The notes: a model not told the origin generated them from the letters alone. 7,603 nucleotides of DNA from JAFARZ01 sp036490795 (GCA_036490795.1 DASXDG010000019.1:1-7603); one strand, 5' to 3'. Positions 1 through 5,934 are shown, counted from the stretch's first letter. Numbers and translations are program-made.

Positions 1-247
1 GTCGTGGCGGACGATGGAAAGTCCTTCGGCGATTTCGCGGCGAAGCCGCCGCTCCTCCGGGCGCGCGGGGAGTGGTTCGGTGGCCCGGATGCGGGCCAGG
101 CAGATCGCCGAGACCGCGAAGCTCACCGCGTCCGCGAGCACGCCGCAGCGGCGCCGGCGGTCAGCGCCGCGATCAGCACCCAGGGCAGCCAGGCGGCCAC
201 GGTCAGCAAGCTGACCGTGAACACGCTGGCGTGCAGGATCGCCAGCT
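1..247 (-). pseudogene. MFS exporter remnant, internally deleted and frameshifted; runs off the left edge
   Basis: Two separate pieces of a major facilitator exporter of the MFS_3 / enterobactin-exporter-like type are visible on the minus strand. The first (about 247-165) reads HASVFTVSLLTVAAWLPW, which resembles the end of TM1 into TM2 in that family. The second, in another frame from about 141 to the window edge, reads VLADAVSFAVSAICLARIR and then a basic loop EERRLRREIAEGL, typical of the middle of such proteins (TM6 and the central loop). The roughly 100 residues that should lie between them are absent, and so is the N-terminus. The reading frame changes between about 165 and 141, and the upstream frame stops at 123-125. 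The remainder of the gene, if it exists, lies outside the window. I see this directly as two frames; the deletion sizes are inferred from memory of the family. Confidence 0.7.
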
Positions 248-668
248 CCGCGTCGTCCACCCGCATCCAGCTATCGGCCGAGAACGGTCCGCGCGGCCAG
301 CGCTCCCTCTCGCTGGCCGGCGCCGTATCCCAGGCCCGGAGCACGGCGAGCTGAGAGTCCAGGCCGATCGCCTCGGCCGCAACGGTGATCGCCTCGCCGG
401 CCTCGTCGCCCGCGAGGTCGCGGGACGACCAGCTGATCGTGTCCGAGGCGCGCCGCCACCACCGCTCCCGCCGGTCCCTGGCCAGCTCGGGAGCCTCCTC
501 GATCAGGGCCGCCGCGCCGAGCACGTGCAGGTGATGGCTCACGTTCCCGACCGCCTGGCCGGTCCGGCCGGCCAGCGTGCTCGCCATCGACGGGCCGTCG
601 ACCTTGAGCAGGGCGAGCAGGCGGCGGCGCAGCGGATGAGCCATGGCGGTGAGTACTCGATCCCCCAC
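123..668 (-). pseudogene. ArsR-family winged-helix repressor fused out of place to an MFS fragment (degenerate)
   Basis: The first ~140 residues are an ArsR-type DNA-binding protein. It has an N-terminal AMAHPLRRRLLALL helix, then a winged helix at about residues 25-75 with recognition-helix-like GNVSHHLHVL and the wing region RERWWR. The C-terminal part ends with FSADSWMRVDDAEL, the usual late motif of this family. Normal homologues then continue with a short soluble helix. Here the chain switches at about residue 142 into hydrophobic membrane sequence from an MFS exporter and ends at 181. ArsR repressors of this type commonly sit just upstream of an MFS gene, so one deletion could have joined the repressor tail to the exporter. 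The ORF opens with GTG at 668; ATG at 644 is an alternative, and neither has a convincing Shine-Dalgarno. The DNA-binding part might still fold, but dimerisation is probably impaired. Confidence 0.7.
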
Positions 669-2530
669 CGTCCACGAGAGGCCTGCCGCCCGGCCAGTCC
701 TGGCCGGCGCCCGGCGGCCTGTTCTCCTACGAGCTGTTCGGCACCGGTTACTGGACCAACGCGAACCCGCCGGTCAGGTAACCCGCCCTTGGCGTCGGAC
801 CAGGCCGACATCACCCGGGTGTCGGAGATGAACCGCACCGCGCTGCCCGGTGCCCACCGCGCCGCCGTTTCCCGCAGGCACGCTTCCACCAGCTCCGCCG
901 TCGCCTCGCCGTCGGCGGCGGGCGCGTGCACGAGCAGTTCGTCGTGCAGGCACAGCACGATCGCGGCGCCGGATGCGAGCCGGGCTCGTACCGTCACCGC
1001 CCACATCTTGAAGAACTCCGCGGCCGCTCCCTGCACGAGCGCGTTCCGCCCGTACCGGCCGCGCGCCGCCGCCTGGGCGGGGGACTCGCCCGCGGAGGCG
1101 CGCATGAGCACCAGCCGCCCGCCATAGGTGCGCAGGTCCGTGCCTGCCTGCGCGGCCCGGTCGCCGGCCTCGAGGTATTCCATCGCCACCGGGTACGCCG
1201 AACGCAGCCGCCGCCCCGCGGCGGCACCGTGCCCGGTCCGCTGCCCGTACATCGCGCCGAGCACCGCGACCTTCGCGGTCGGCCGGTCCACGCCCAGCGC
1301 CGCCGCGACCGGCGCGTAGAGGTCCTCCGCCGTCGCGGCCGCGGCCAGCCCCGCATCACCAGAGACCGCCGCCAGCACCCTCGGCTCGATCTGCCCCAGG
1401 TCGGCGCGGACGAATACGTGGCCGGGCTCGGCCACGACGCCCGCGCGCAGCGTGGCCGGCATGTTGTGCAGGCCCGCCGACGCCGTCATCCGGCCCGCCG
1501 CCCCGTCGCAGCCGGTCCACGACCCGCGCAGCCGGCCGTTCGCGCTCAGGCACGCGTCCAGCCACGAGTAGCCGTACGTGGTGGCGATCCGTTCCGCCTT
1601 GCGCCACTCCAGCAGCGCGTTCACCAGCGGATGCTGGTCCCGGTGCGCCTTCAGCCGGTGCGCCCTCGTGTCCGGCACGTCCACGCCGATGGTGCGCAGC
1701 AGCCGCAGCACCTGCGCGTTGCTGCGCAGGTCGCACGTCATCCCGTCCGGCGCGAAGGCCAGCACCTCGGCGTCCCGCGCCGCCCGCAGCCGCAGCGCCT
1801 CGGCGTCGTTGCGCGGCCGCGGGCCGATCATCGCGGCCAGCAGGTCCTCGATCAGGTCCCGGTTCACCGGCAGCCCGTCGTGACCGAGTTCGGCGCAGAG
1901 CAGTTCGGCGGCCGACTCCGACGCGGCGACCGCCAGCGGCGACAGCCGCGACCCGTTCCGCTGGGCCCCGTTCTGCTGGGACAGCGCCGTCCGTTGCCGC
2001 CCGGCGACTTCGAGGGCCAGCGCCGCCCAGTGCCCAGCCCGGTCCGTGCCGCCGGCGGTCGCGCCGCCCTCCGCCCAGCCGCCGTTTACCCACGACGGCC
2101 GTAGCTGCCCGTCGTCGTCCACGGGCTGGGCGCAGTCGTCGGACAGGTCGAACAGGTCCGGTGCCCCGGAACTCGCGTCGGGCGCCTTGAGCCCGTGCAT
2201 GCTCGCCCACGCCATCCCCGGATCGGCCCGCCAGCCGCCAGCGAGCAGCCGGTGCACCGCCGCTACATCCCAGCTGGTCGCCAGCCGCACTCCGCGGTCC
2301 ACCAGCGAACAGGCCGTCGCGCCCGACCAGATCACCCACCGGGGGCGGACCTCGATGTCGGCCGCCCCGATATCCGCGACCTCGCCCGTCCACGTGTCCT
2401 GGGCGGAGGGTGACGTGGCTACCGCTGCCGACGTGCCGCCGGGCAGCACGGCAAGCCCCACCAGGCCGCCTCGCCGCACATCGGCGTCACGCAGCCACTC
2501 GGCCAGGGAGCCGGGATGCGAGCCGGTCAT
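539..2530 (-). CDS. Family A DNA polymerase (PolI-like, actinobacterial '3'-5' exonuclease/DNA polymerase' type)
   Basis: Template-directed DNA synthesis in the cytoplasm, probably an accessory repair polymerase distinct from housekeeping PolA. The 663-residue product has the family A core: thumb/template motif LLEWRKAERI (about 307-316), GRMTASAGLHNMP (346-358), motif A RADLGQIEPR with catalytic D377 and gate E382, motif B R416-K420-Y428G429 in AKVAVLGAMYG, and motif C LHDE with D530 and E531. The N-terminal ~180 residues match the degenerate exonuclease-like region of this family; I see no clear DEDD acidic set, so proofreading is doubtful. The ATG at 2530 overlaps the TetR stop (ATGA), which sets the start and implies translational coupling. 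The conserved part ends near residue 582 (WSDAKG). The last ~80 residues are Arg/Ala/Gly-rich, and the final 42 are encoded by DNA that also encodes the ArsR remnant, so the 3' end appears altered. The family call is firm; the physiological role is not. Confidence 0.9.
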   Translation of the reverse strand: MTGSHPGSLAEWLRDADVRRGGLVGLAVLPGGTSAAVATSPSAQDTWTGEVADIGAADIEVRPRWVIWSGATACSLVDRGVRLATSWDVAAVHRLLAGGWRADPGMAWASMHGLKAPDASSGAPDLFDLSDDCAQPVDDDGQLRPSWVNGGWAEGGATAGGTDRAGHWAALALEVAGRQRTALSQQNGAQRNGSRLSPLAVAASESAAELLCAELGHDGLPVNRDLIEDLLAAMIGPRPRNDAEALRLRAARDAEVLAFAPDGMTCDLRSNAQVLRLLRTIGVDVPDTRAHRLKAHRDQHPLVNALLEWRKAERIATTYGYSWLDACLSANGRLRGSWTGCDGAAGRMTASAGLHNMPATLRAGVVAEPGHVFVRADLGQIEPRVLAAVSGDAGLAAAATAEDLYAPVAAALGVDRPTAKVAVLGAMYGQRTGHGAAAGRRLRSAYPVAMEYLEAGDRAAQAGTDLRTYGGRLVLMRASAGESPAQAAARGRYGRNALVQGAAAEFFKMWAVTVRARLASGAAIVLCLHDELLVHAPAADGEATAELVEACLRETAARWAPGSAVRFISDTRVMSAWSDAKGGLPDRRVRVGPVTGAEQLVGEQAAGRRPGLAGRQASRGRWGIEYSPPWLIRCAAACSPCSRSTARRWRARWPAGPARRSGT

Positions 2531-3090
2531 GCGCGGAGCCCGTCGAAGATGATGGCCAGCGTGCGCTCGCGCAGCGCCGCGTCCCAGTGCTGCTGCTTGG
2601 CGGCCAGGCACGCGCCAGAGAGCAGGCCGAGCACCTCCGGCAGCCCGGCGTCCGTCCGGACCGCGCCGGCCCGCTGCGCCTGGACCAGCAGCGTCTCGAT
2701 GGCGATCAGCACGTCGTGCCCGCCGGCCTCACCGGAGGCTGCCTTGGCGTCGATACCCGCGTCGGTCAGCGCGTCCGCGAAGATCGTCTTGGTGGTCGCG
2801 CCGGTCACGATGCTGTCGAAGAACGTGAAAAACGCCGACCCCGCGTCGATTGTGCCCGCCTCGGCCTGCGCCGCCAGCGATGACGCGTGCGCGGCCAGGC
2901 GCTCCATCCGGTCCGCCATGATCGCCTGGTAGAGCGCCTCCTTGGTGGGGTACTGCCGGTAAACCGTGCCGACGCCGACCCCCGCCTGCCGGGCGATGTC
3001 CCGGATGGGAGCGTCGAGCCCGTCCCGGGTCAGGACGAACTCCGCCGCTTCGAGCACGCGGTCCCGGTTCCGTGCCGCGTCGGCTCGCAT
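2527..3090 (-). CDS. TetR/AcrR-family transcriptional repressor
   Basis: A 187-residue, normal-length TetR regulator. It opens MRADAARNRDRVLEAA, the usual first helix, followed by the helix-turn-helix at about residues 28-48 (IRDIARQAGVGVGTVYRQYPTK). The C-terminal two thirds is the variable ligand-binding and dimerisation domain. The start at 3090 is preferred because GGAG at 3100-3097 lies 6 bases upstream. An in-frame ATG at 3102 lacks such a site. Its stop overlaps the polymerase start, so the two are probably one operon. It is divergent from the aldo/keto reductase remnant at 3181, the arrangement usual when a TetR protein controls itself and an oxidoreductase. Inverted repeats with GGAACA half-sites in the gap are likely operators. 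The ligand is unknown. Confidence 0.92.
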   Translation of the reverse strand: MRADAARNRDRVLEAAEFVLTRDGLDAPIRDIARQAGVGVGTVYRQYPTKEALYQAIMADRMERLAAHASSLAAQAEAGTIDAGSAFFTFFDSIVTGATTKTIFADALTDAGIDAKAASGEAGGHDVLIAIETLLVQAQRAGAVRTDAGLPEVLGLLSGACLAAKQQHWDAALRERTLAIIFDGLRA

Positions 3091-3110
3091 AGAAAGCTCC
3101 ATTGGCAAGT

Positions 3111-3161
3111 GGAACACATGTTCCGTATCGTCATCTCCGGAACAAGCGGAACAGCGGTTCC
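3111..3161. promoter_or_regulatory. Candidate TetR operators: repeated GGAACA/TGTTCC half-sites
   Basis: In the 90-bp gap between tetR and the divergent oxidoreductase remnant there is a 6-bp inverted repeat GGAACA-CA-TGTTCC at 3111-3124. A second one, GGAAC-AGCG-GTTCC, lies at 3148-3161, and an extra GGAACA half-site at 3139-3144. The two dyad centres are 37 bp apart. Position and symmetry fit binding by the adjacent TetR dimer, giving autoregulation and control of the reductase. Assignment to that protein is inference. Confidence 0.6.
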
Positions 3162-3180
3162 AAATATAGCGGAGGGCACG

Positions 3181-3480
3181 ATGGAATACGTCAGCATGGG
3201 CAGGTCCGGCCTCAAGGTCTCCCGTCCCTGCCTGGGCACGATGAACTTCAGCGTGGACGCGGGCACCGGCGGCGGCCTGTCCGCCACCGGCGAGGCAGAG
3301 GCGAGCCTGCGCCGGCTGGGGACGGATTACATCGACCTGTACTACTGCCACCGGCCCGATCCGGACACGCCGGCCGAGGAGACGATGGCCACCCTGGATG
3401 GCTTCGTCACCTCGGGCAAGGTCCGCTACCTGGGCTGCGTCGTGGCGCACCTCACCACGGTGTCCGAACCGTCCCGGTAA
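3181..3480 (+). pseudogene. Aldo/keto reductase remnant (internal deletion and C-terminal truncation)
   Basis: The 99-codon frame begins MEYVSMGRSGLKVSRPCLGTM, the N-terminus of NADPH-dependent aldo/keto reductases, with a good GGAGGG site at 3171-3176. After about 30 residues it jumps to EASLRRLGTDYIDLYYCHRP and GKVRYLGC, which in complete proteins of about 320-350 residues lie some 100 residues later. The catalytic Asp-Tyr-Lys segment lies in the missing part, and everything after the GKVRYLG strand is replaced by a short unrelated tail before the TAA. The product therefore cannot be an active reductase. Promoter-side sequence and the ribosome binding site are preserved, so it may still be transcribed. 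Its end is 8 bases from the convergent trpS stop, so the same deletion process may have removed its 3' half. Confidence 0.85.
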
Positions 3481-3488
3481 GCGCGGCG

Positions 3489-4526
3489 TCAGTAGTTCAT
3501 CCCCATGGCCGCGCGTACCTCCGCCAGCGTCTGCCCGGCGATCTCGCCCGCCCGCCCGTTCCCGTCCCGCAGCACCGAACGCACATACCCGAGATCGCCA
3601 GCAAGCTCCGCCCGCCGTGCCCGGACCGGGGCGAGCCGCTCGTTCACCGCCTCGGTGAGCGTCTGCTTCAGCCCGGCGGCGCCGTGCACCGACCCGGCGA
3701 CCTCCTCTGGTGTGCTGCCCAGGCACAGCGACGCCAGCAGCAGCAGGTTGGAGACCTCGGGCCGCCGCTGCGGGTCGTAGCTGATCTCCCGCTCCGAATC
3801 GGTCTTCGCGGTACGGATGATCCGCGCCGTTTCGTCCGCCGAGGCGGAAAGCGCGATCGAGTTGTCCCTGGACTTGCTCATCTTCCCGCCGTCGGTGCCG
3901 AGCAGCAGCGGTGTGTCCGACAGCAGCGCGTCGGGCACCGGGAACACCGGCGCGTACCGCTCGGCGAACCGGCGCGCGATCACCCGGGTGATCTCCAGGT
4001 GCGGGAGCTGATCCTGGCCGACCGGCACCAGGTTGCTCTTGCAGAACAAGATGTCGGCCGCCTGGTGGACCGGATAGGTGAGCATCATCCCGCTGACCGC
4101 GGACTGCCGCGAGTGCACGATCTCGTCCTTGACCGTCGGGTTCCGGTTAAGCTCCGGCACGGTGACCAGGCTGAGGAACGGCAGCAGCAACTGGTTCAGC
4201 GCCGGCACCGCCGAATGCGCGAAGATCACCGTCCGCGCCGGGTCGATCCCGATCGCGAGGTAGTCGAGCACAAGCCCGGTCACGTACTCGTCCAGCCGGG
4301 ACGCCGTGTCCCTGTCGGTCAGCACCTGGTAGTCCGCGACCAGCACGAACACCTCAGCGCCCGCGTCCTGCAGCCGCACCCGGTTCAGCAGCGACCCGAA
4401 ATAGTGACCGAGGTGCAGCGGCCCGGTCGGCCGGTCACCGGTCAGGATGCGGAACTGTCCCGCGTCCTTCGTGATCAGCTCCTCCAGCTCGGCCGAGCGC
4501 AGCCGGGCCGCCTCCAGCGTGTCCAT
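3489..4526 (-). CDS. trpS: Tryptophanyl-tRNA synthetase, auxiliary/inducible type
   Basis: Class I aminoacyl-tRNA synthetase charging tRNA-Trp with tryptophan using ATP, cytoplasmic. The 345 residues are near the family's normal length. The HIGH-equivalent is PLHLGH (36-41), the KMSKS loop is exact (215-219), and the tryptophan pocket segments MLTYPVHQAADIL (148-160) and GQDQLPH (170-176) are present. GGGAGGA at 4537-4531 sits just upstream of the ATG. The gene lies directly behind a Trp-codon leader peptide and intrinsic terminator, so it should be induced when charged tRNA-Trp is scarce. This regulation is known for the indolmycin-resistant second TrpRS of Streptomyces coelicolor. By eye alignment with Geobacillus TrpRS, its Gln9 and His43 correspond to Arg32 and Gln67 here, positions implicated in indolmycin sensitivity. 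The resistance function is inferred; whether the genome has another trpS cannot be seen. Confidence 0.95.
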   Translation of the reverse strand: MDTLEAARLRSAELEELITKDAGQFRILTGDRPTGPLHLGHYFGSLLNRVRLQDAGAEVFVLVADYQVLTDRDTASRLDEYVTGLVLDYLAIGIDPARTVIFAHSAVPALNQLLLPFLSLVTVPELNRNPTVKDEIVHSRQSAVSGMMLTYPVHQAADILFCKSNLVPVGQDQLPHLEITRVIARRFAERYAPVFPVPDALLSDTPLLLGTDGGKMSKSRDNSIALSASADETARIIRTAKTDSEREISYDPQRRPEVSNLLLLASLCLGSTPEEVAGSVHGAAGLKQTLTEAVNERLAPVRARRAELAGDLGYVRSVLRDGNGRAGEIAGQTLAEVRAAMGMNY

Positions 4527-4546
4527 CGATTCCTCCCGTTAGGTAT

Positions 4547-4576
4547 AAAAAAAAGACCGTCCATCACGGACGGTCT
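4547..4576 (-). terminator. Attenuator terminator in the trpS leader
   Basis: On the minus strand AGACCGTCC (4576-4568) pairs perfectly with GGACGGTCT (4562-4554) around a 5-base loop. The descending arm ends in an eight-T run (4554-4547). It is a textbook intrinsic terminator, striking in such GC-rich DNA, placed 20 bases before the trpS start rather than after a gene. Its ascending arm contains CCGTCC, which can instead pair with GGACGG at 4599-4594. Confidence 0.95.
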
Positions 4577-4609
4577 GCGCATGGCGAATGGAGCCGTCCT
4601 AGCCGGCCC
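4568..4609 (-). promoter_or_regulatory. Trp attenuator: alternative pause and antiterminator hairpins
   Basis: Three mutually exclusive segments precede the terminator arm. Segment 1 GGGCCG (4609-4604) overlaps the last Trp codon and can pair with segment 2 CGGCTC (4596-4591), six pairs including one G-U, loop of 7. Segment 2 also contains GGACGG (4599-4594), complementary to CCGTCC (4573-4568) in segment 3. A ribosome stalled at the Trp codons would cover segment 1, favour 2:3 and prevent the terminator. Free passage to the stop codon masks segment 2 and lets the terminator form. Pairings are read from sequence; the mechanism follows classical trp-type attenuation. Confidence 0.88.
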
Positions 4610-4634
4610 ACCACCACGACGCAACGAAATTCAT
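4599..4634 (-). CDS. trp leader peptide with three consecutive Trp codons
   Basis: A 12-codon frame encodes MNFVASWWWAG and stops with TAG at 4601-4599. Three TGG codons in a row (4616-4608) are the starvation sensor for the attenuator that follows. The peptide itself probably has no other role. Its ATG overlaps the exporter stop codon (ATGA), and no Shine-Dalgarno of useful spacing is present. It is therefore either translated by ribosomes finishing the exporter, or read from a leaderless transcript, since TATTTT at 4646-4641 lies six bases upstream. The codon content and exact placement before a terminator make chance unlikely. Confidence 0.92.
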   Translation of the reverse strand: MNFVASWWWAG

Positions 4635-5929
4635 GACACCAAAATATCAGAACTAGCCGTGGTTTTTCCCGTCCGGATCACCAGATAGGTGCTGGCTGCG
4701 CACGCCTCGAAGCCAGCCGCGACGAGCAGGCACCCAGTCAGGGACCAACCGGACAGCGGCCCCGCGAGCGCGGCGCCGATCGACATGCCGCCGATCTTCA
4801 AGCTGGCCGCCGTGGTGAAGATCCGGCCCCGCAGTTGCTCCGGCGCCTCCCGGTGCCGCACCGTGAACAGCGCGGTGAGCTGCGGTCCTTCGCCTGCTCC
4901 ATCCACCGCGACGGCGAGCATCGTCCACCATCTCGGCGCCAGCGCGACCATGACCAGGCTCGCCCCGATGAGCAGCGTGCTCACCAGCACCCTGACGTCA
5001 GCGTCGTGGCGCCAGCGCCGCCGCGCGAACAGCCCGTTCACCGCCAGCGACGTCGCCGACAGCACGCTGATCAGGAACGCCCCCCGAGCCGACCCGCCCA
5101 GCCGCTGCTCGCCCAGCAGCGGACAGCACACCAGCAACATCCCGATCCCGACATACGAAACGGCCGACGTAACCGTAGCCCGCAACAACGCGGGCCGCCC
5201 CGCGATAGCCGCCACCCCCGCCACCGCCTCCCGAAGGATCCCTCCCCCCGCCCCGCCCCCCGCCCCGCCCCCCGCTGCCCCGTCCCCCAGCGGGTCGTTT
5301 GCGCGATTGACTTCACTAGGGCGTGTCGATTGCGCAATTGACTTGGTCAAGCTTTGTGGCCCGTGGGGCTGCAGCGGCCCATGTGAGCCTTGGGTCAGCC
5401 GAAACGCCGCCGGGACCGCCACCGCGACCAGGCAGGCGGCGATCGCCACGGCGTTTCGCGCGCCTAGCCAGAGCGTGACCAGCGCGGCGAGTGCCGGGCC
5501 CGCCAGGCTAGCCGCGCTGAAGCTCATCGCGTCCAGCGCGGAGGCGCGGGGTAGTTCGGCGGCGGTGACCACGGTCGGAAGCTGGGATGTCCAGCCGCCC
5601 GCGACGGCCGGGGACAGCGTCCCGGCGCCCAGTGCGGCCACGGCGGCGACAATCAGCGGCACCCGTCCCACCGTGGCCTGCACCACGAGGATGCCCGCCG
5701 CGTAACCGGCCAGCGTGTACCCCAGCGTGCGCTCCGGCCGCCCGCCGCGGTCCAGCATCGCGCCGAAGGCGGGTCCGCCCACGGCCGCCGCGACGGTGAG
5801 GCACGCCATCAGCACCGACCCCATGCCGGCTGTCCCGGTGACCGCGAAGGCCAGCAGTACCACGGCCGGACCCGTCATCTCGTCACCGGCTCTGGCCAGG
5901 GCGGCACCGATGAAGTAACGGGATTTCAC
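4631..5929 (-). CDS. Major facilitator superfamily exporter
   Basis: A 432-residue polytopic membrane protein, the usual size for a 12-helix MFS drug or metabolite exporter. It opens with RYFIGAALARAGDEMTGPAVVLLAFAV as TM1, which resembles the standard start of an actinobacterial subfamily. The loop after TM2 carries LDRGGRPER, the MFS signature-like loop, and Gly/Ala-rich helices fill both halves. The central cytoplasmic loop (about residues 180-235) is expanded with a repeat-derived polar stretch and AGGGAGGGAGGG. Translation starts at GTG 5929 with no Shine-Dalgarno; TAACGT at 5941-5936 lies six bases upstream, so a leaderless mRNA is plausible. It overlaps the trp leader peptide by ATGA and therefore probably forms one operon with trpS. 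The divergent CGNR protein is its likely regulator. The substrate is unknown; a tryptophan-like inhibitor is suggested only by context. Confidence 0.88.
   Translation of the reverse strand: MKSRYFIGAALARAGDEMTGPAVVLLAFAVTGTAGMGSVLMACLTVAAAVGGPAFGAMLDRGGRPERTLGYTLAGYAAGILVVQATVGRVPLIVAAVAALGAGTLSPAVAGGWTSQLPTVVTAAELPRASALDAMSFSAASLAGPALAALVTLWLGARNAVAIAACLVAVAVPAAFRLTQGSHGPLQPHGPQSLTKSIAQSTRPSEVNRANDPLGDGAAGGGAGGGAGGGILREAVAGVAAIAGRPALLRATVTSAVSYVGIGMLLVCCPLLGEQRLGGSARGAFLISVLSATSLAVNGLFARRRWRHDADVRVLVSTLLIGASLVMVALAPRWWTMLAVAVDGAGEGPQLTALFTVRHREAPEQLRGRIFTTAASLKIGGMSIGAALAGPLSGWSLTGCLLVAAGFEACAASTYLVIRTGKTTASSDILVS
5244..5279. repeat. 12-bp GC-only minisatellite in the exporter loop
   Basis: Units of CCCCCCGCCCCG repeat at 5244-5255 and 5256-5267, with an imperfect third unit to 5279. 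They are in frame and encode AGGG three times in the exporter's central loop. On the coding strand they give a series of G tracts of 3 to 6 bases, continued by GGGG and GGGGG tracts up to about 5288, so the RNA or DNA could form G-quadruplexes. Because the unit is 12 bp, copy-number change would keep the frame. Confidence 0.85.
5290..5313. repeat. Palindromic 24-bp repeat, copy 1
   Basis: Copy 1 of a repeat shared with 5321-5344 (21 of 24 bases identical, starts 31 bp apart). Its core GTCGTTTGCGCGATTGAC (5294-5311) is a slightly degraded version of the better palindrome in copy 2. It lies inside the exporter gene, in the central loop. Confidence 0.8.
5321..5344. repeat. Palindromic 24-bp repeat, copy 2
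   Basis: The core GTCGATTGCGCAATTGAC (5325-5342) is an 18-bp palindrome with a single G-T pair off perfect symmetry. A third half-site GTCAA at 5346-5350 can also pair with TTGAC at 5338-5342. On the minus strand this copy encodes KSIAQSTR in the exporter frame; copy 1 would encode KSIAQTTR but is shifted by one base, so it is read as another peptide. Confidence 0.85.
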
Positions 5930-5934
5930 ATAAA

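Noticed and set aside
926..2104. Plus-strand open frame of about 390 codons opposite the polymerase
   Set aside because: Low-complexity Arg/Pro/Gln composition and no ribosome binding site; the minus-strand polymerase motifs explain the region.
2531..2611. Upstream start for the polymerase at 2611
   Set aside because: The extra 27 residues lie inside the tetR coding region and are Arg/Ala-rich; the ATGA overlap at 2530 fits better.
3468..3478. Small hairpin ACCG-TCC-CGGT between the convergent reductase remnant and trpS ends
   Set aside because: Only four base pairs and no T tract; too weak to call a terminator.
3091..3726. N-terminal extension of the TetR frame upstream to 3726
   Set aside because: It runs antisense through the reductase remnant and into trpS, has no homology-like content, and a good Shine-Dalgarno supports the start at 3090.
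4554..4576. Reading the hairpin before trpS as the exporter's ordinary terminator
   Set aside because: The Trp-codon leader and alternative pairings upstream fit an attenuator far better than a simple end-of-gene terminator.
3102..4688. Long plus-strand open frame (over 500 codons) across the reductase remnant and trpS
   Set aside because: It is antisense to trpS, Arg/Pro/His-rich, with no family motifs; an artefact of GC-rich codon bias.
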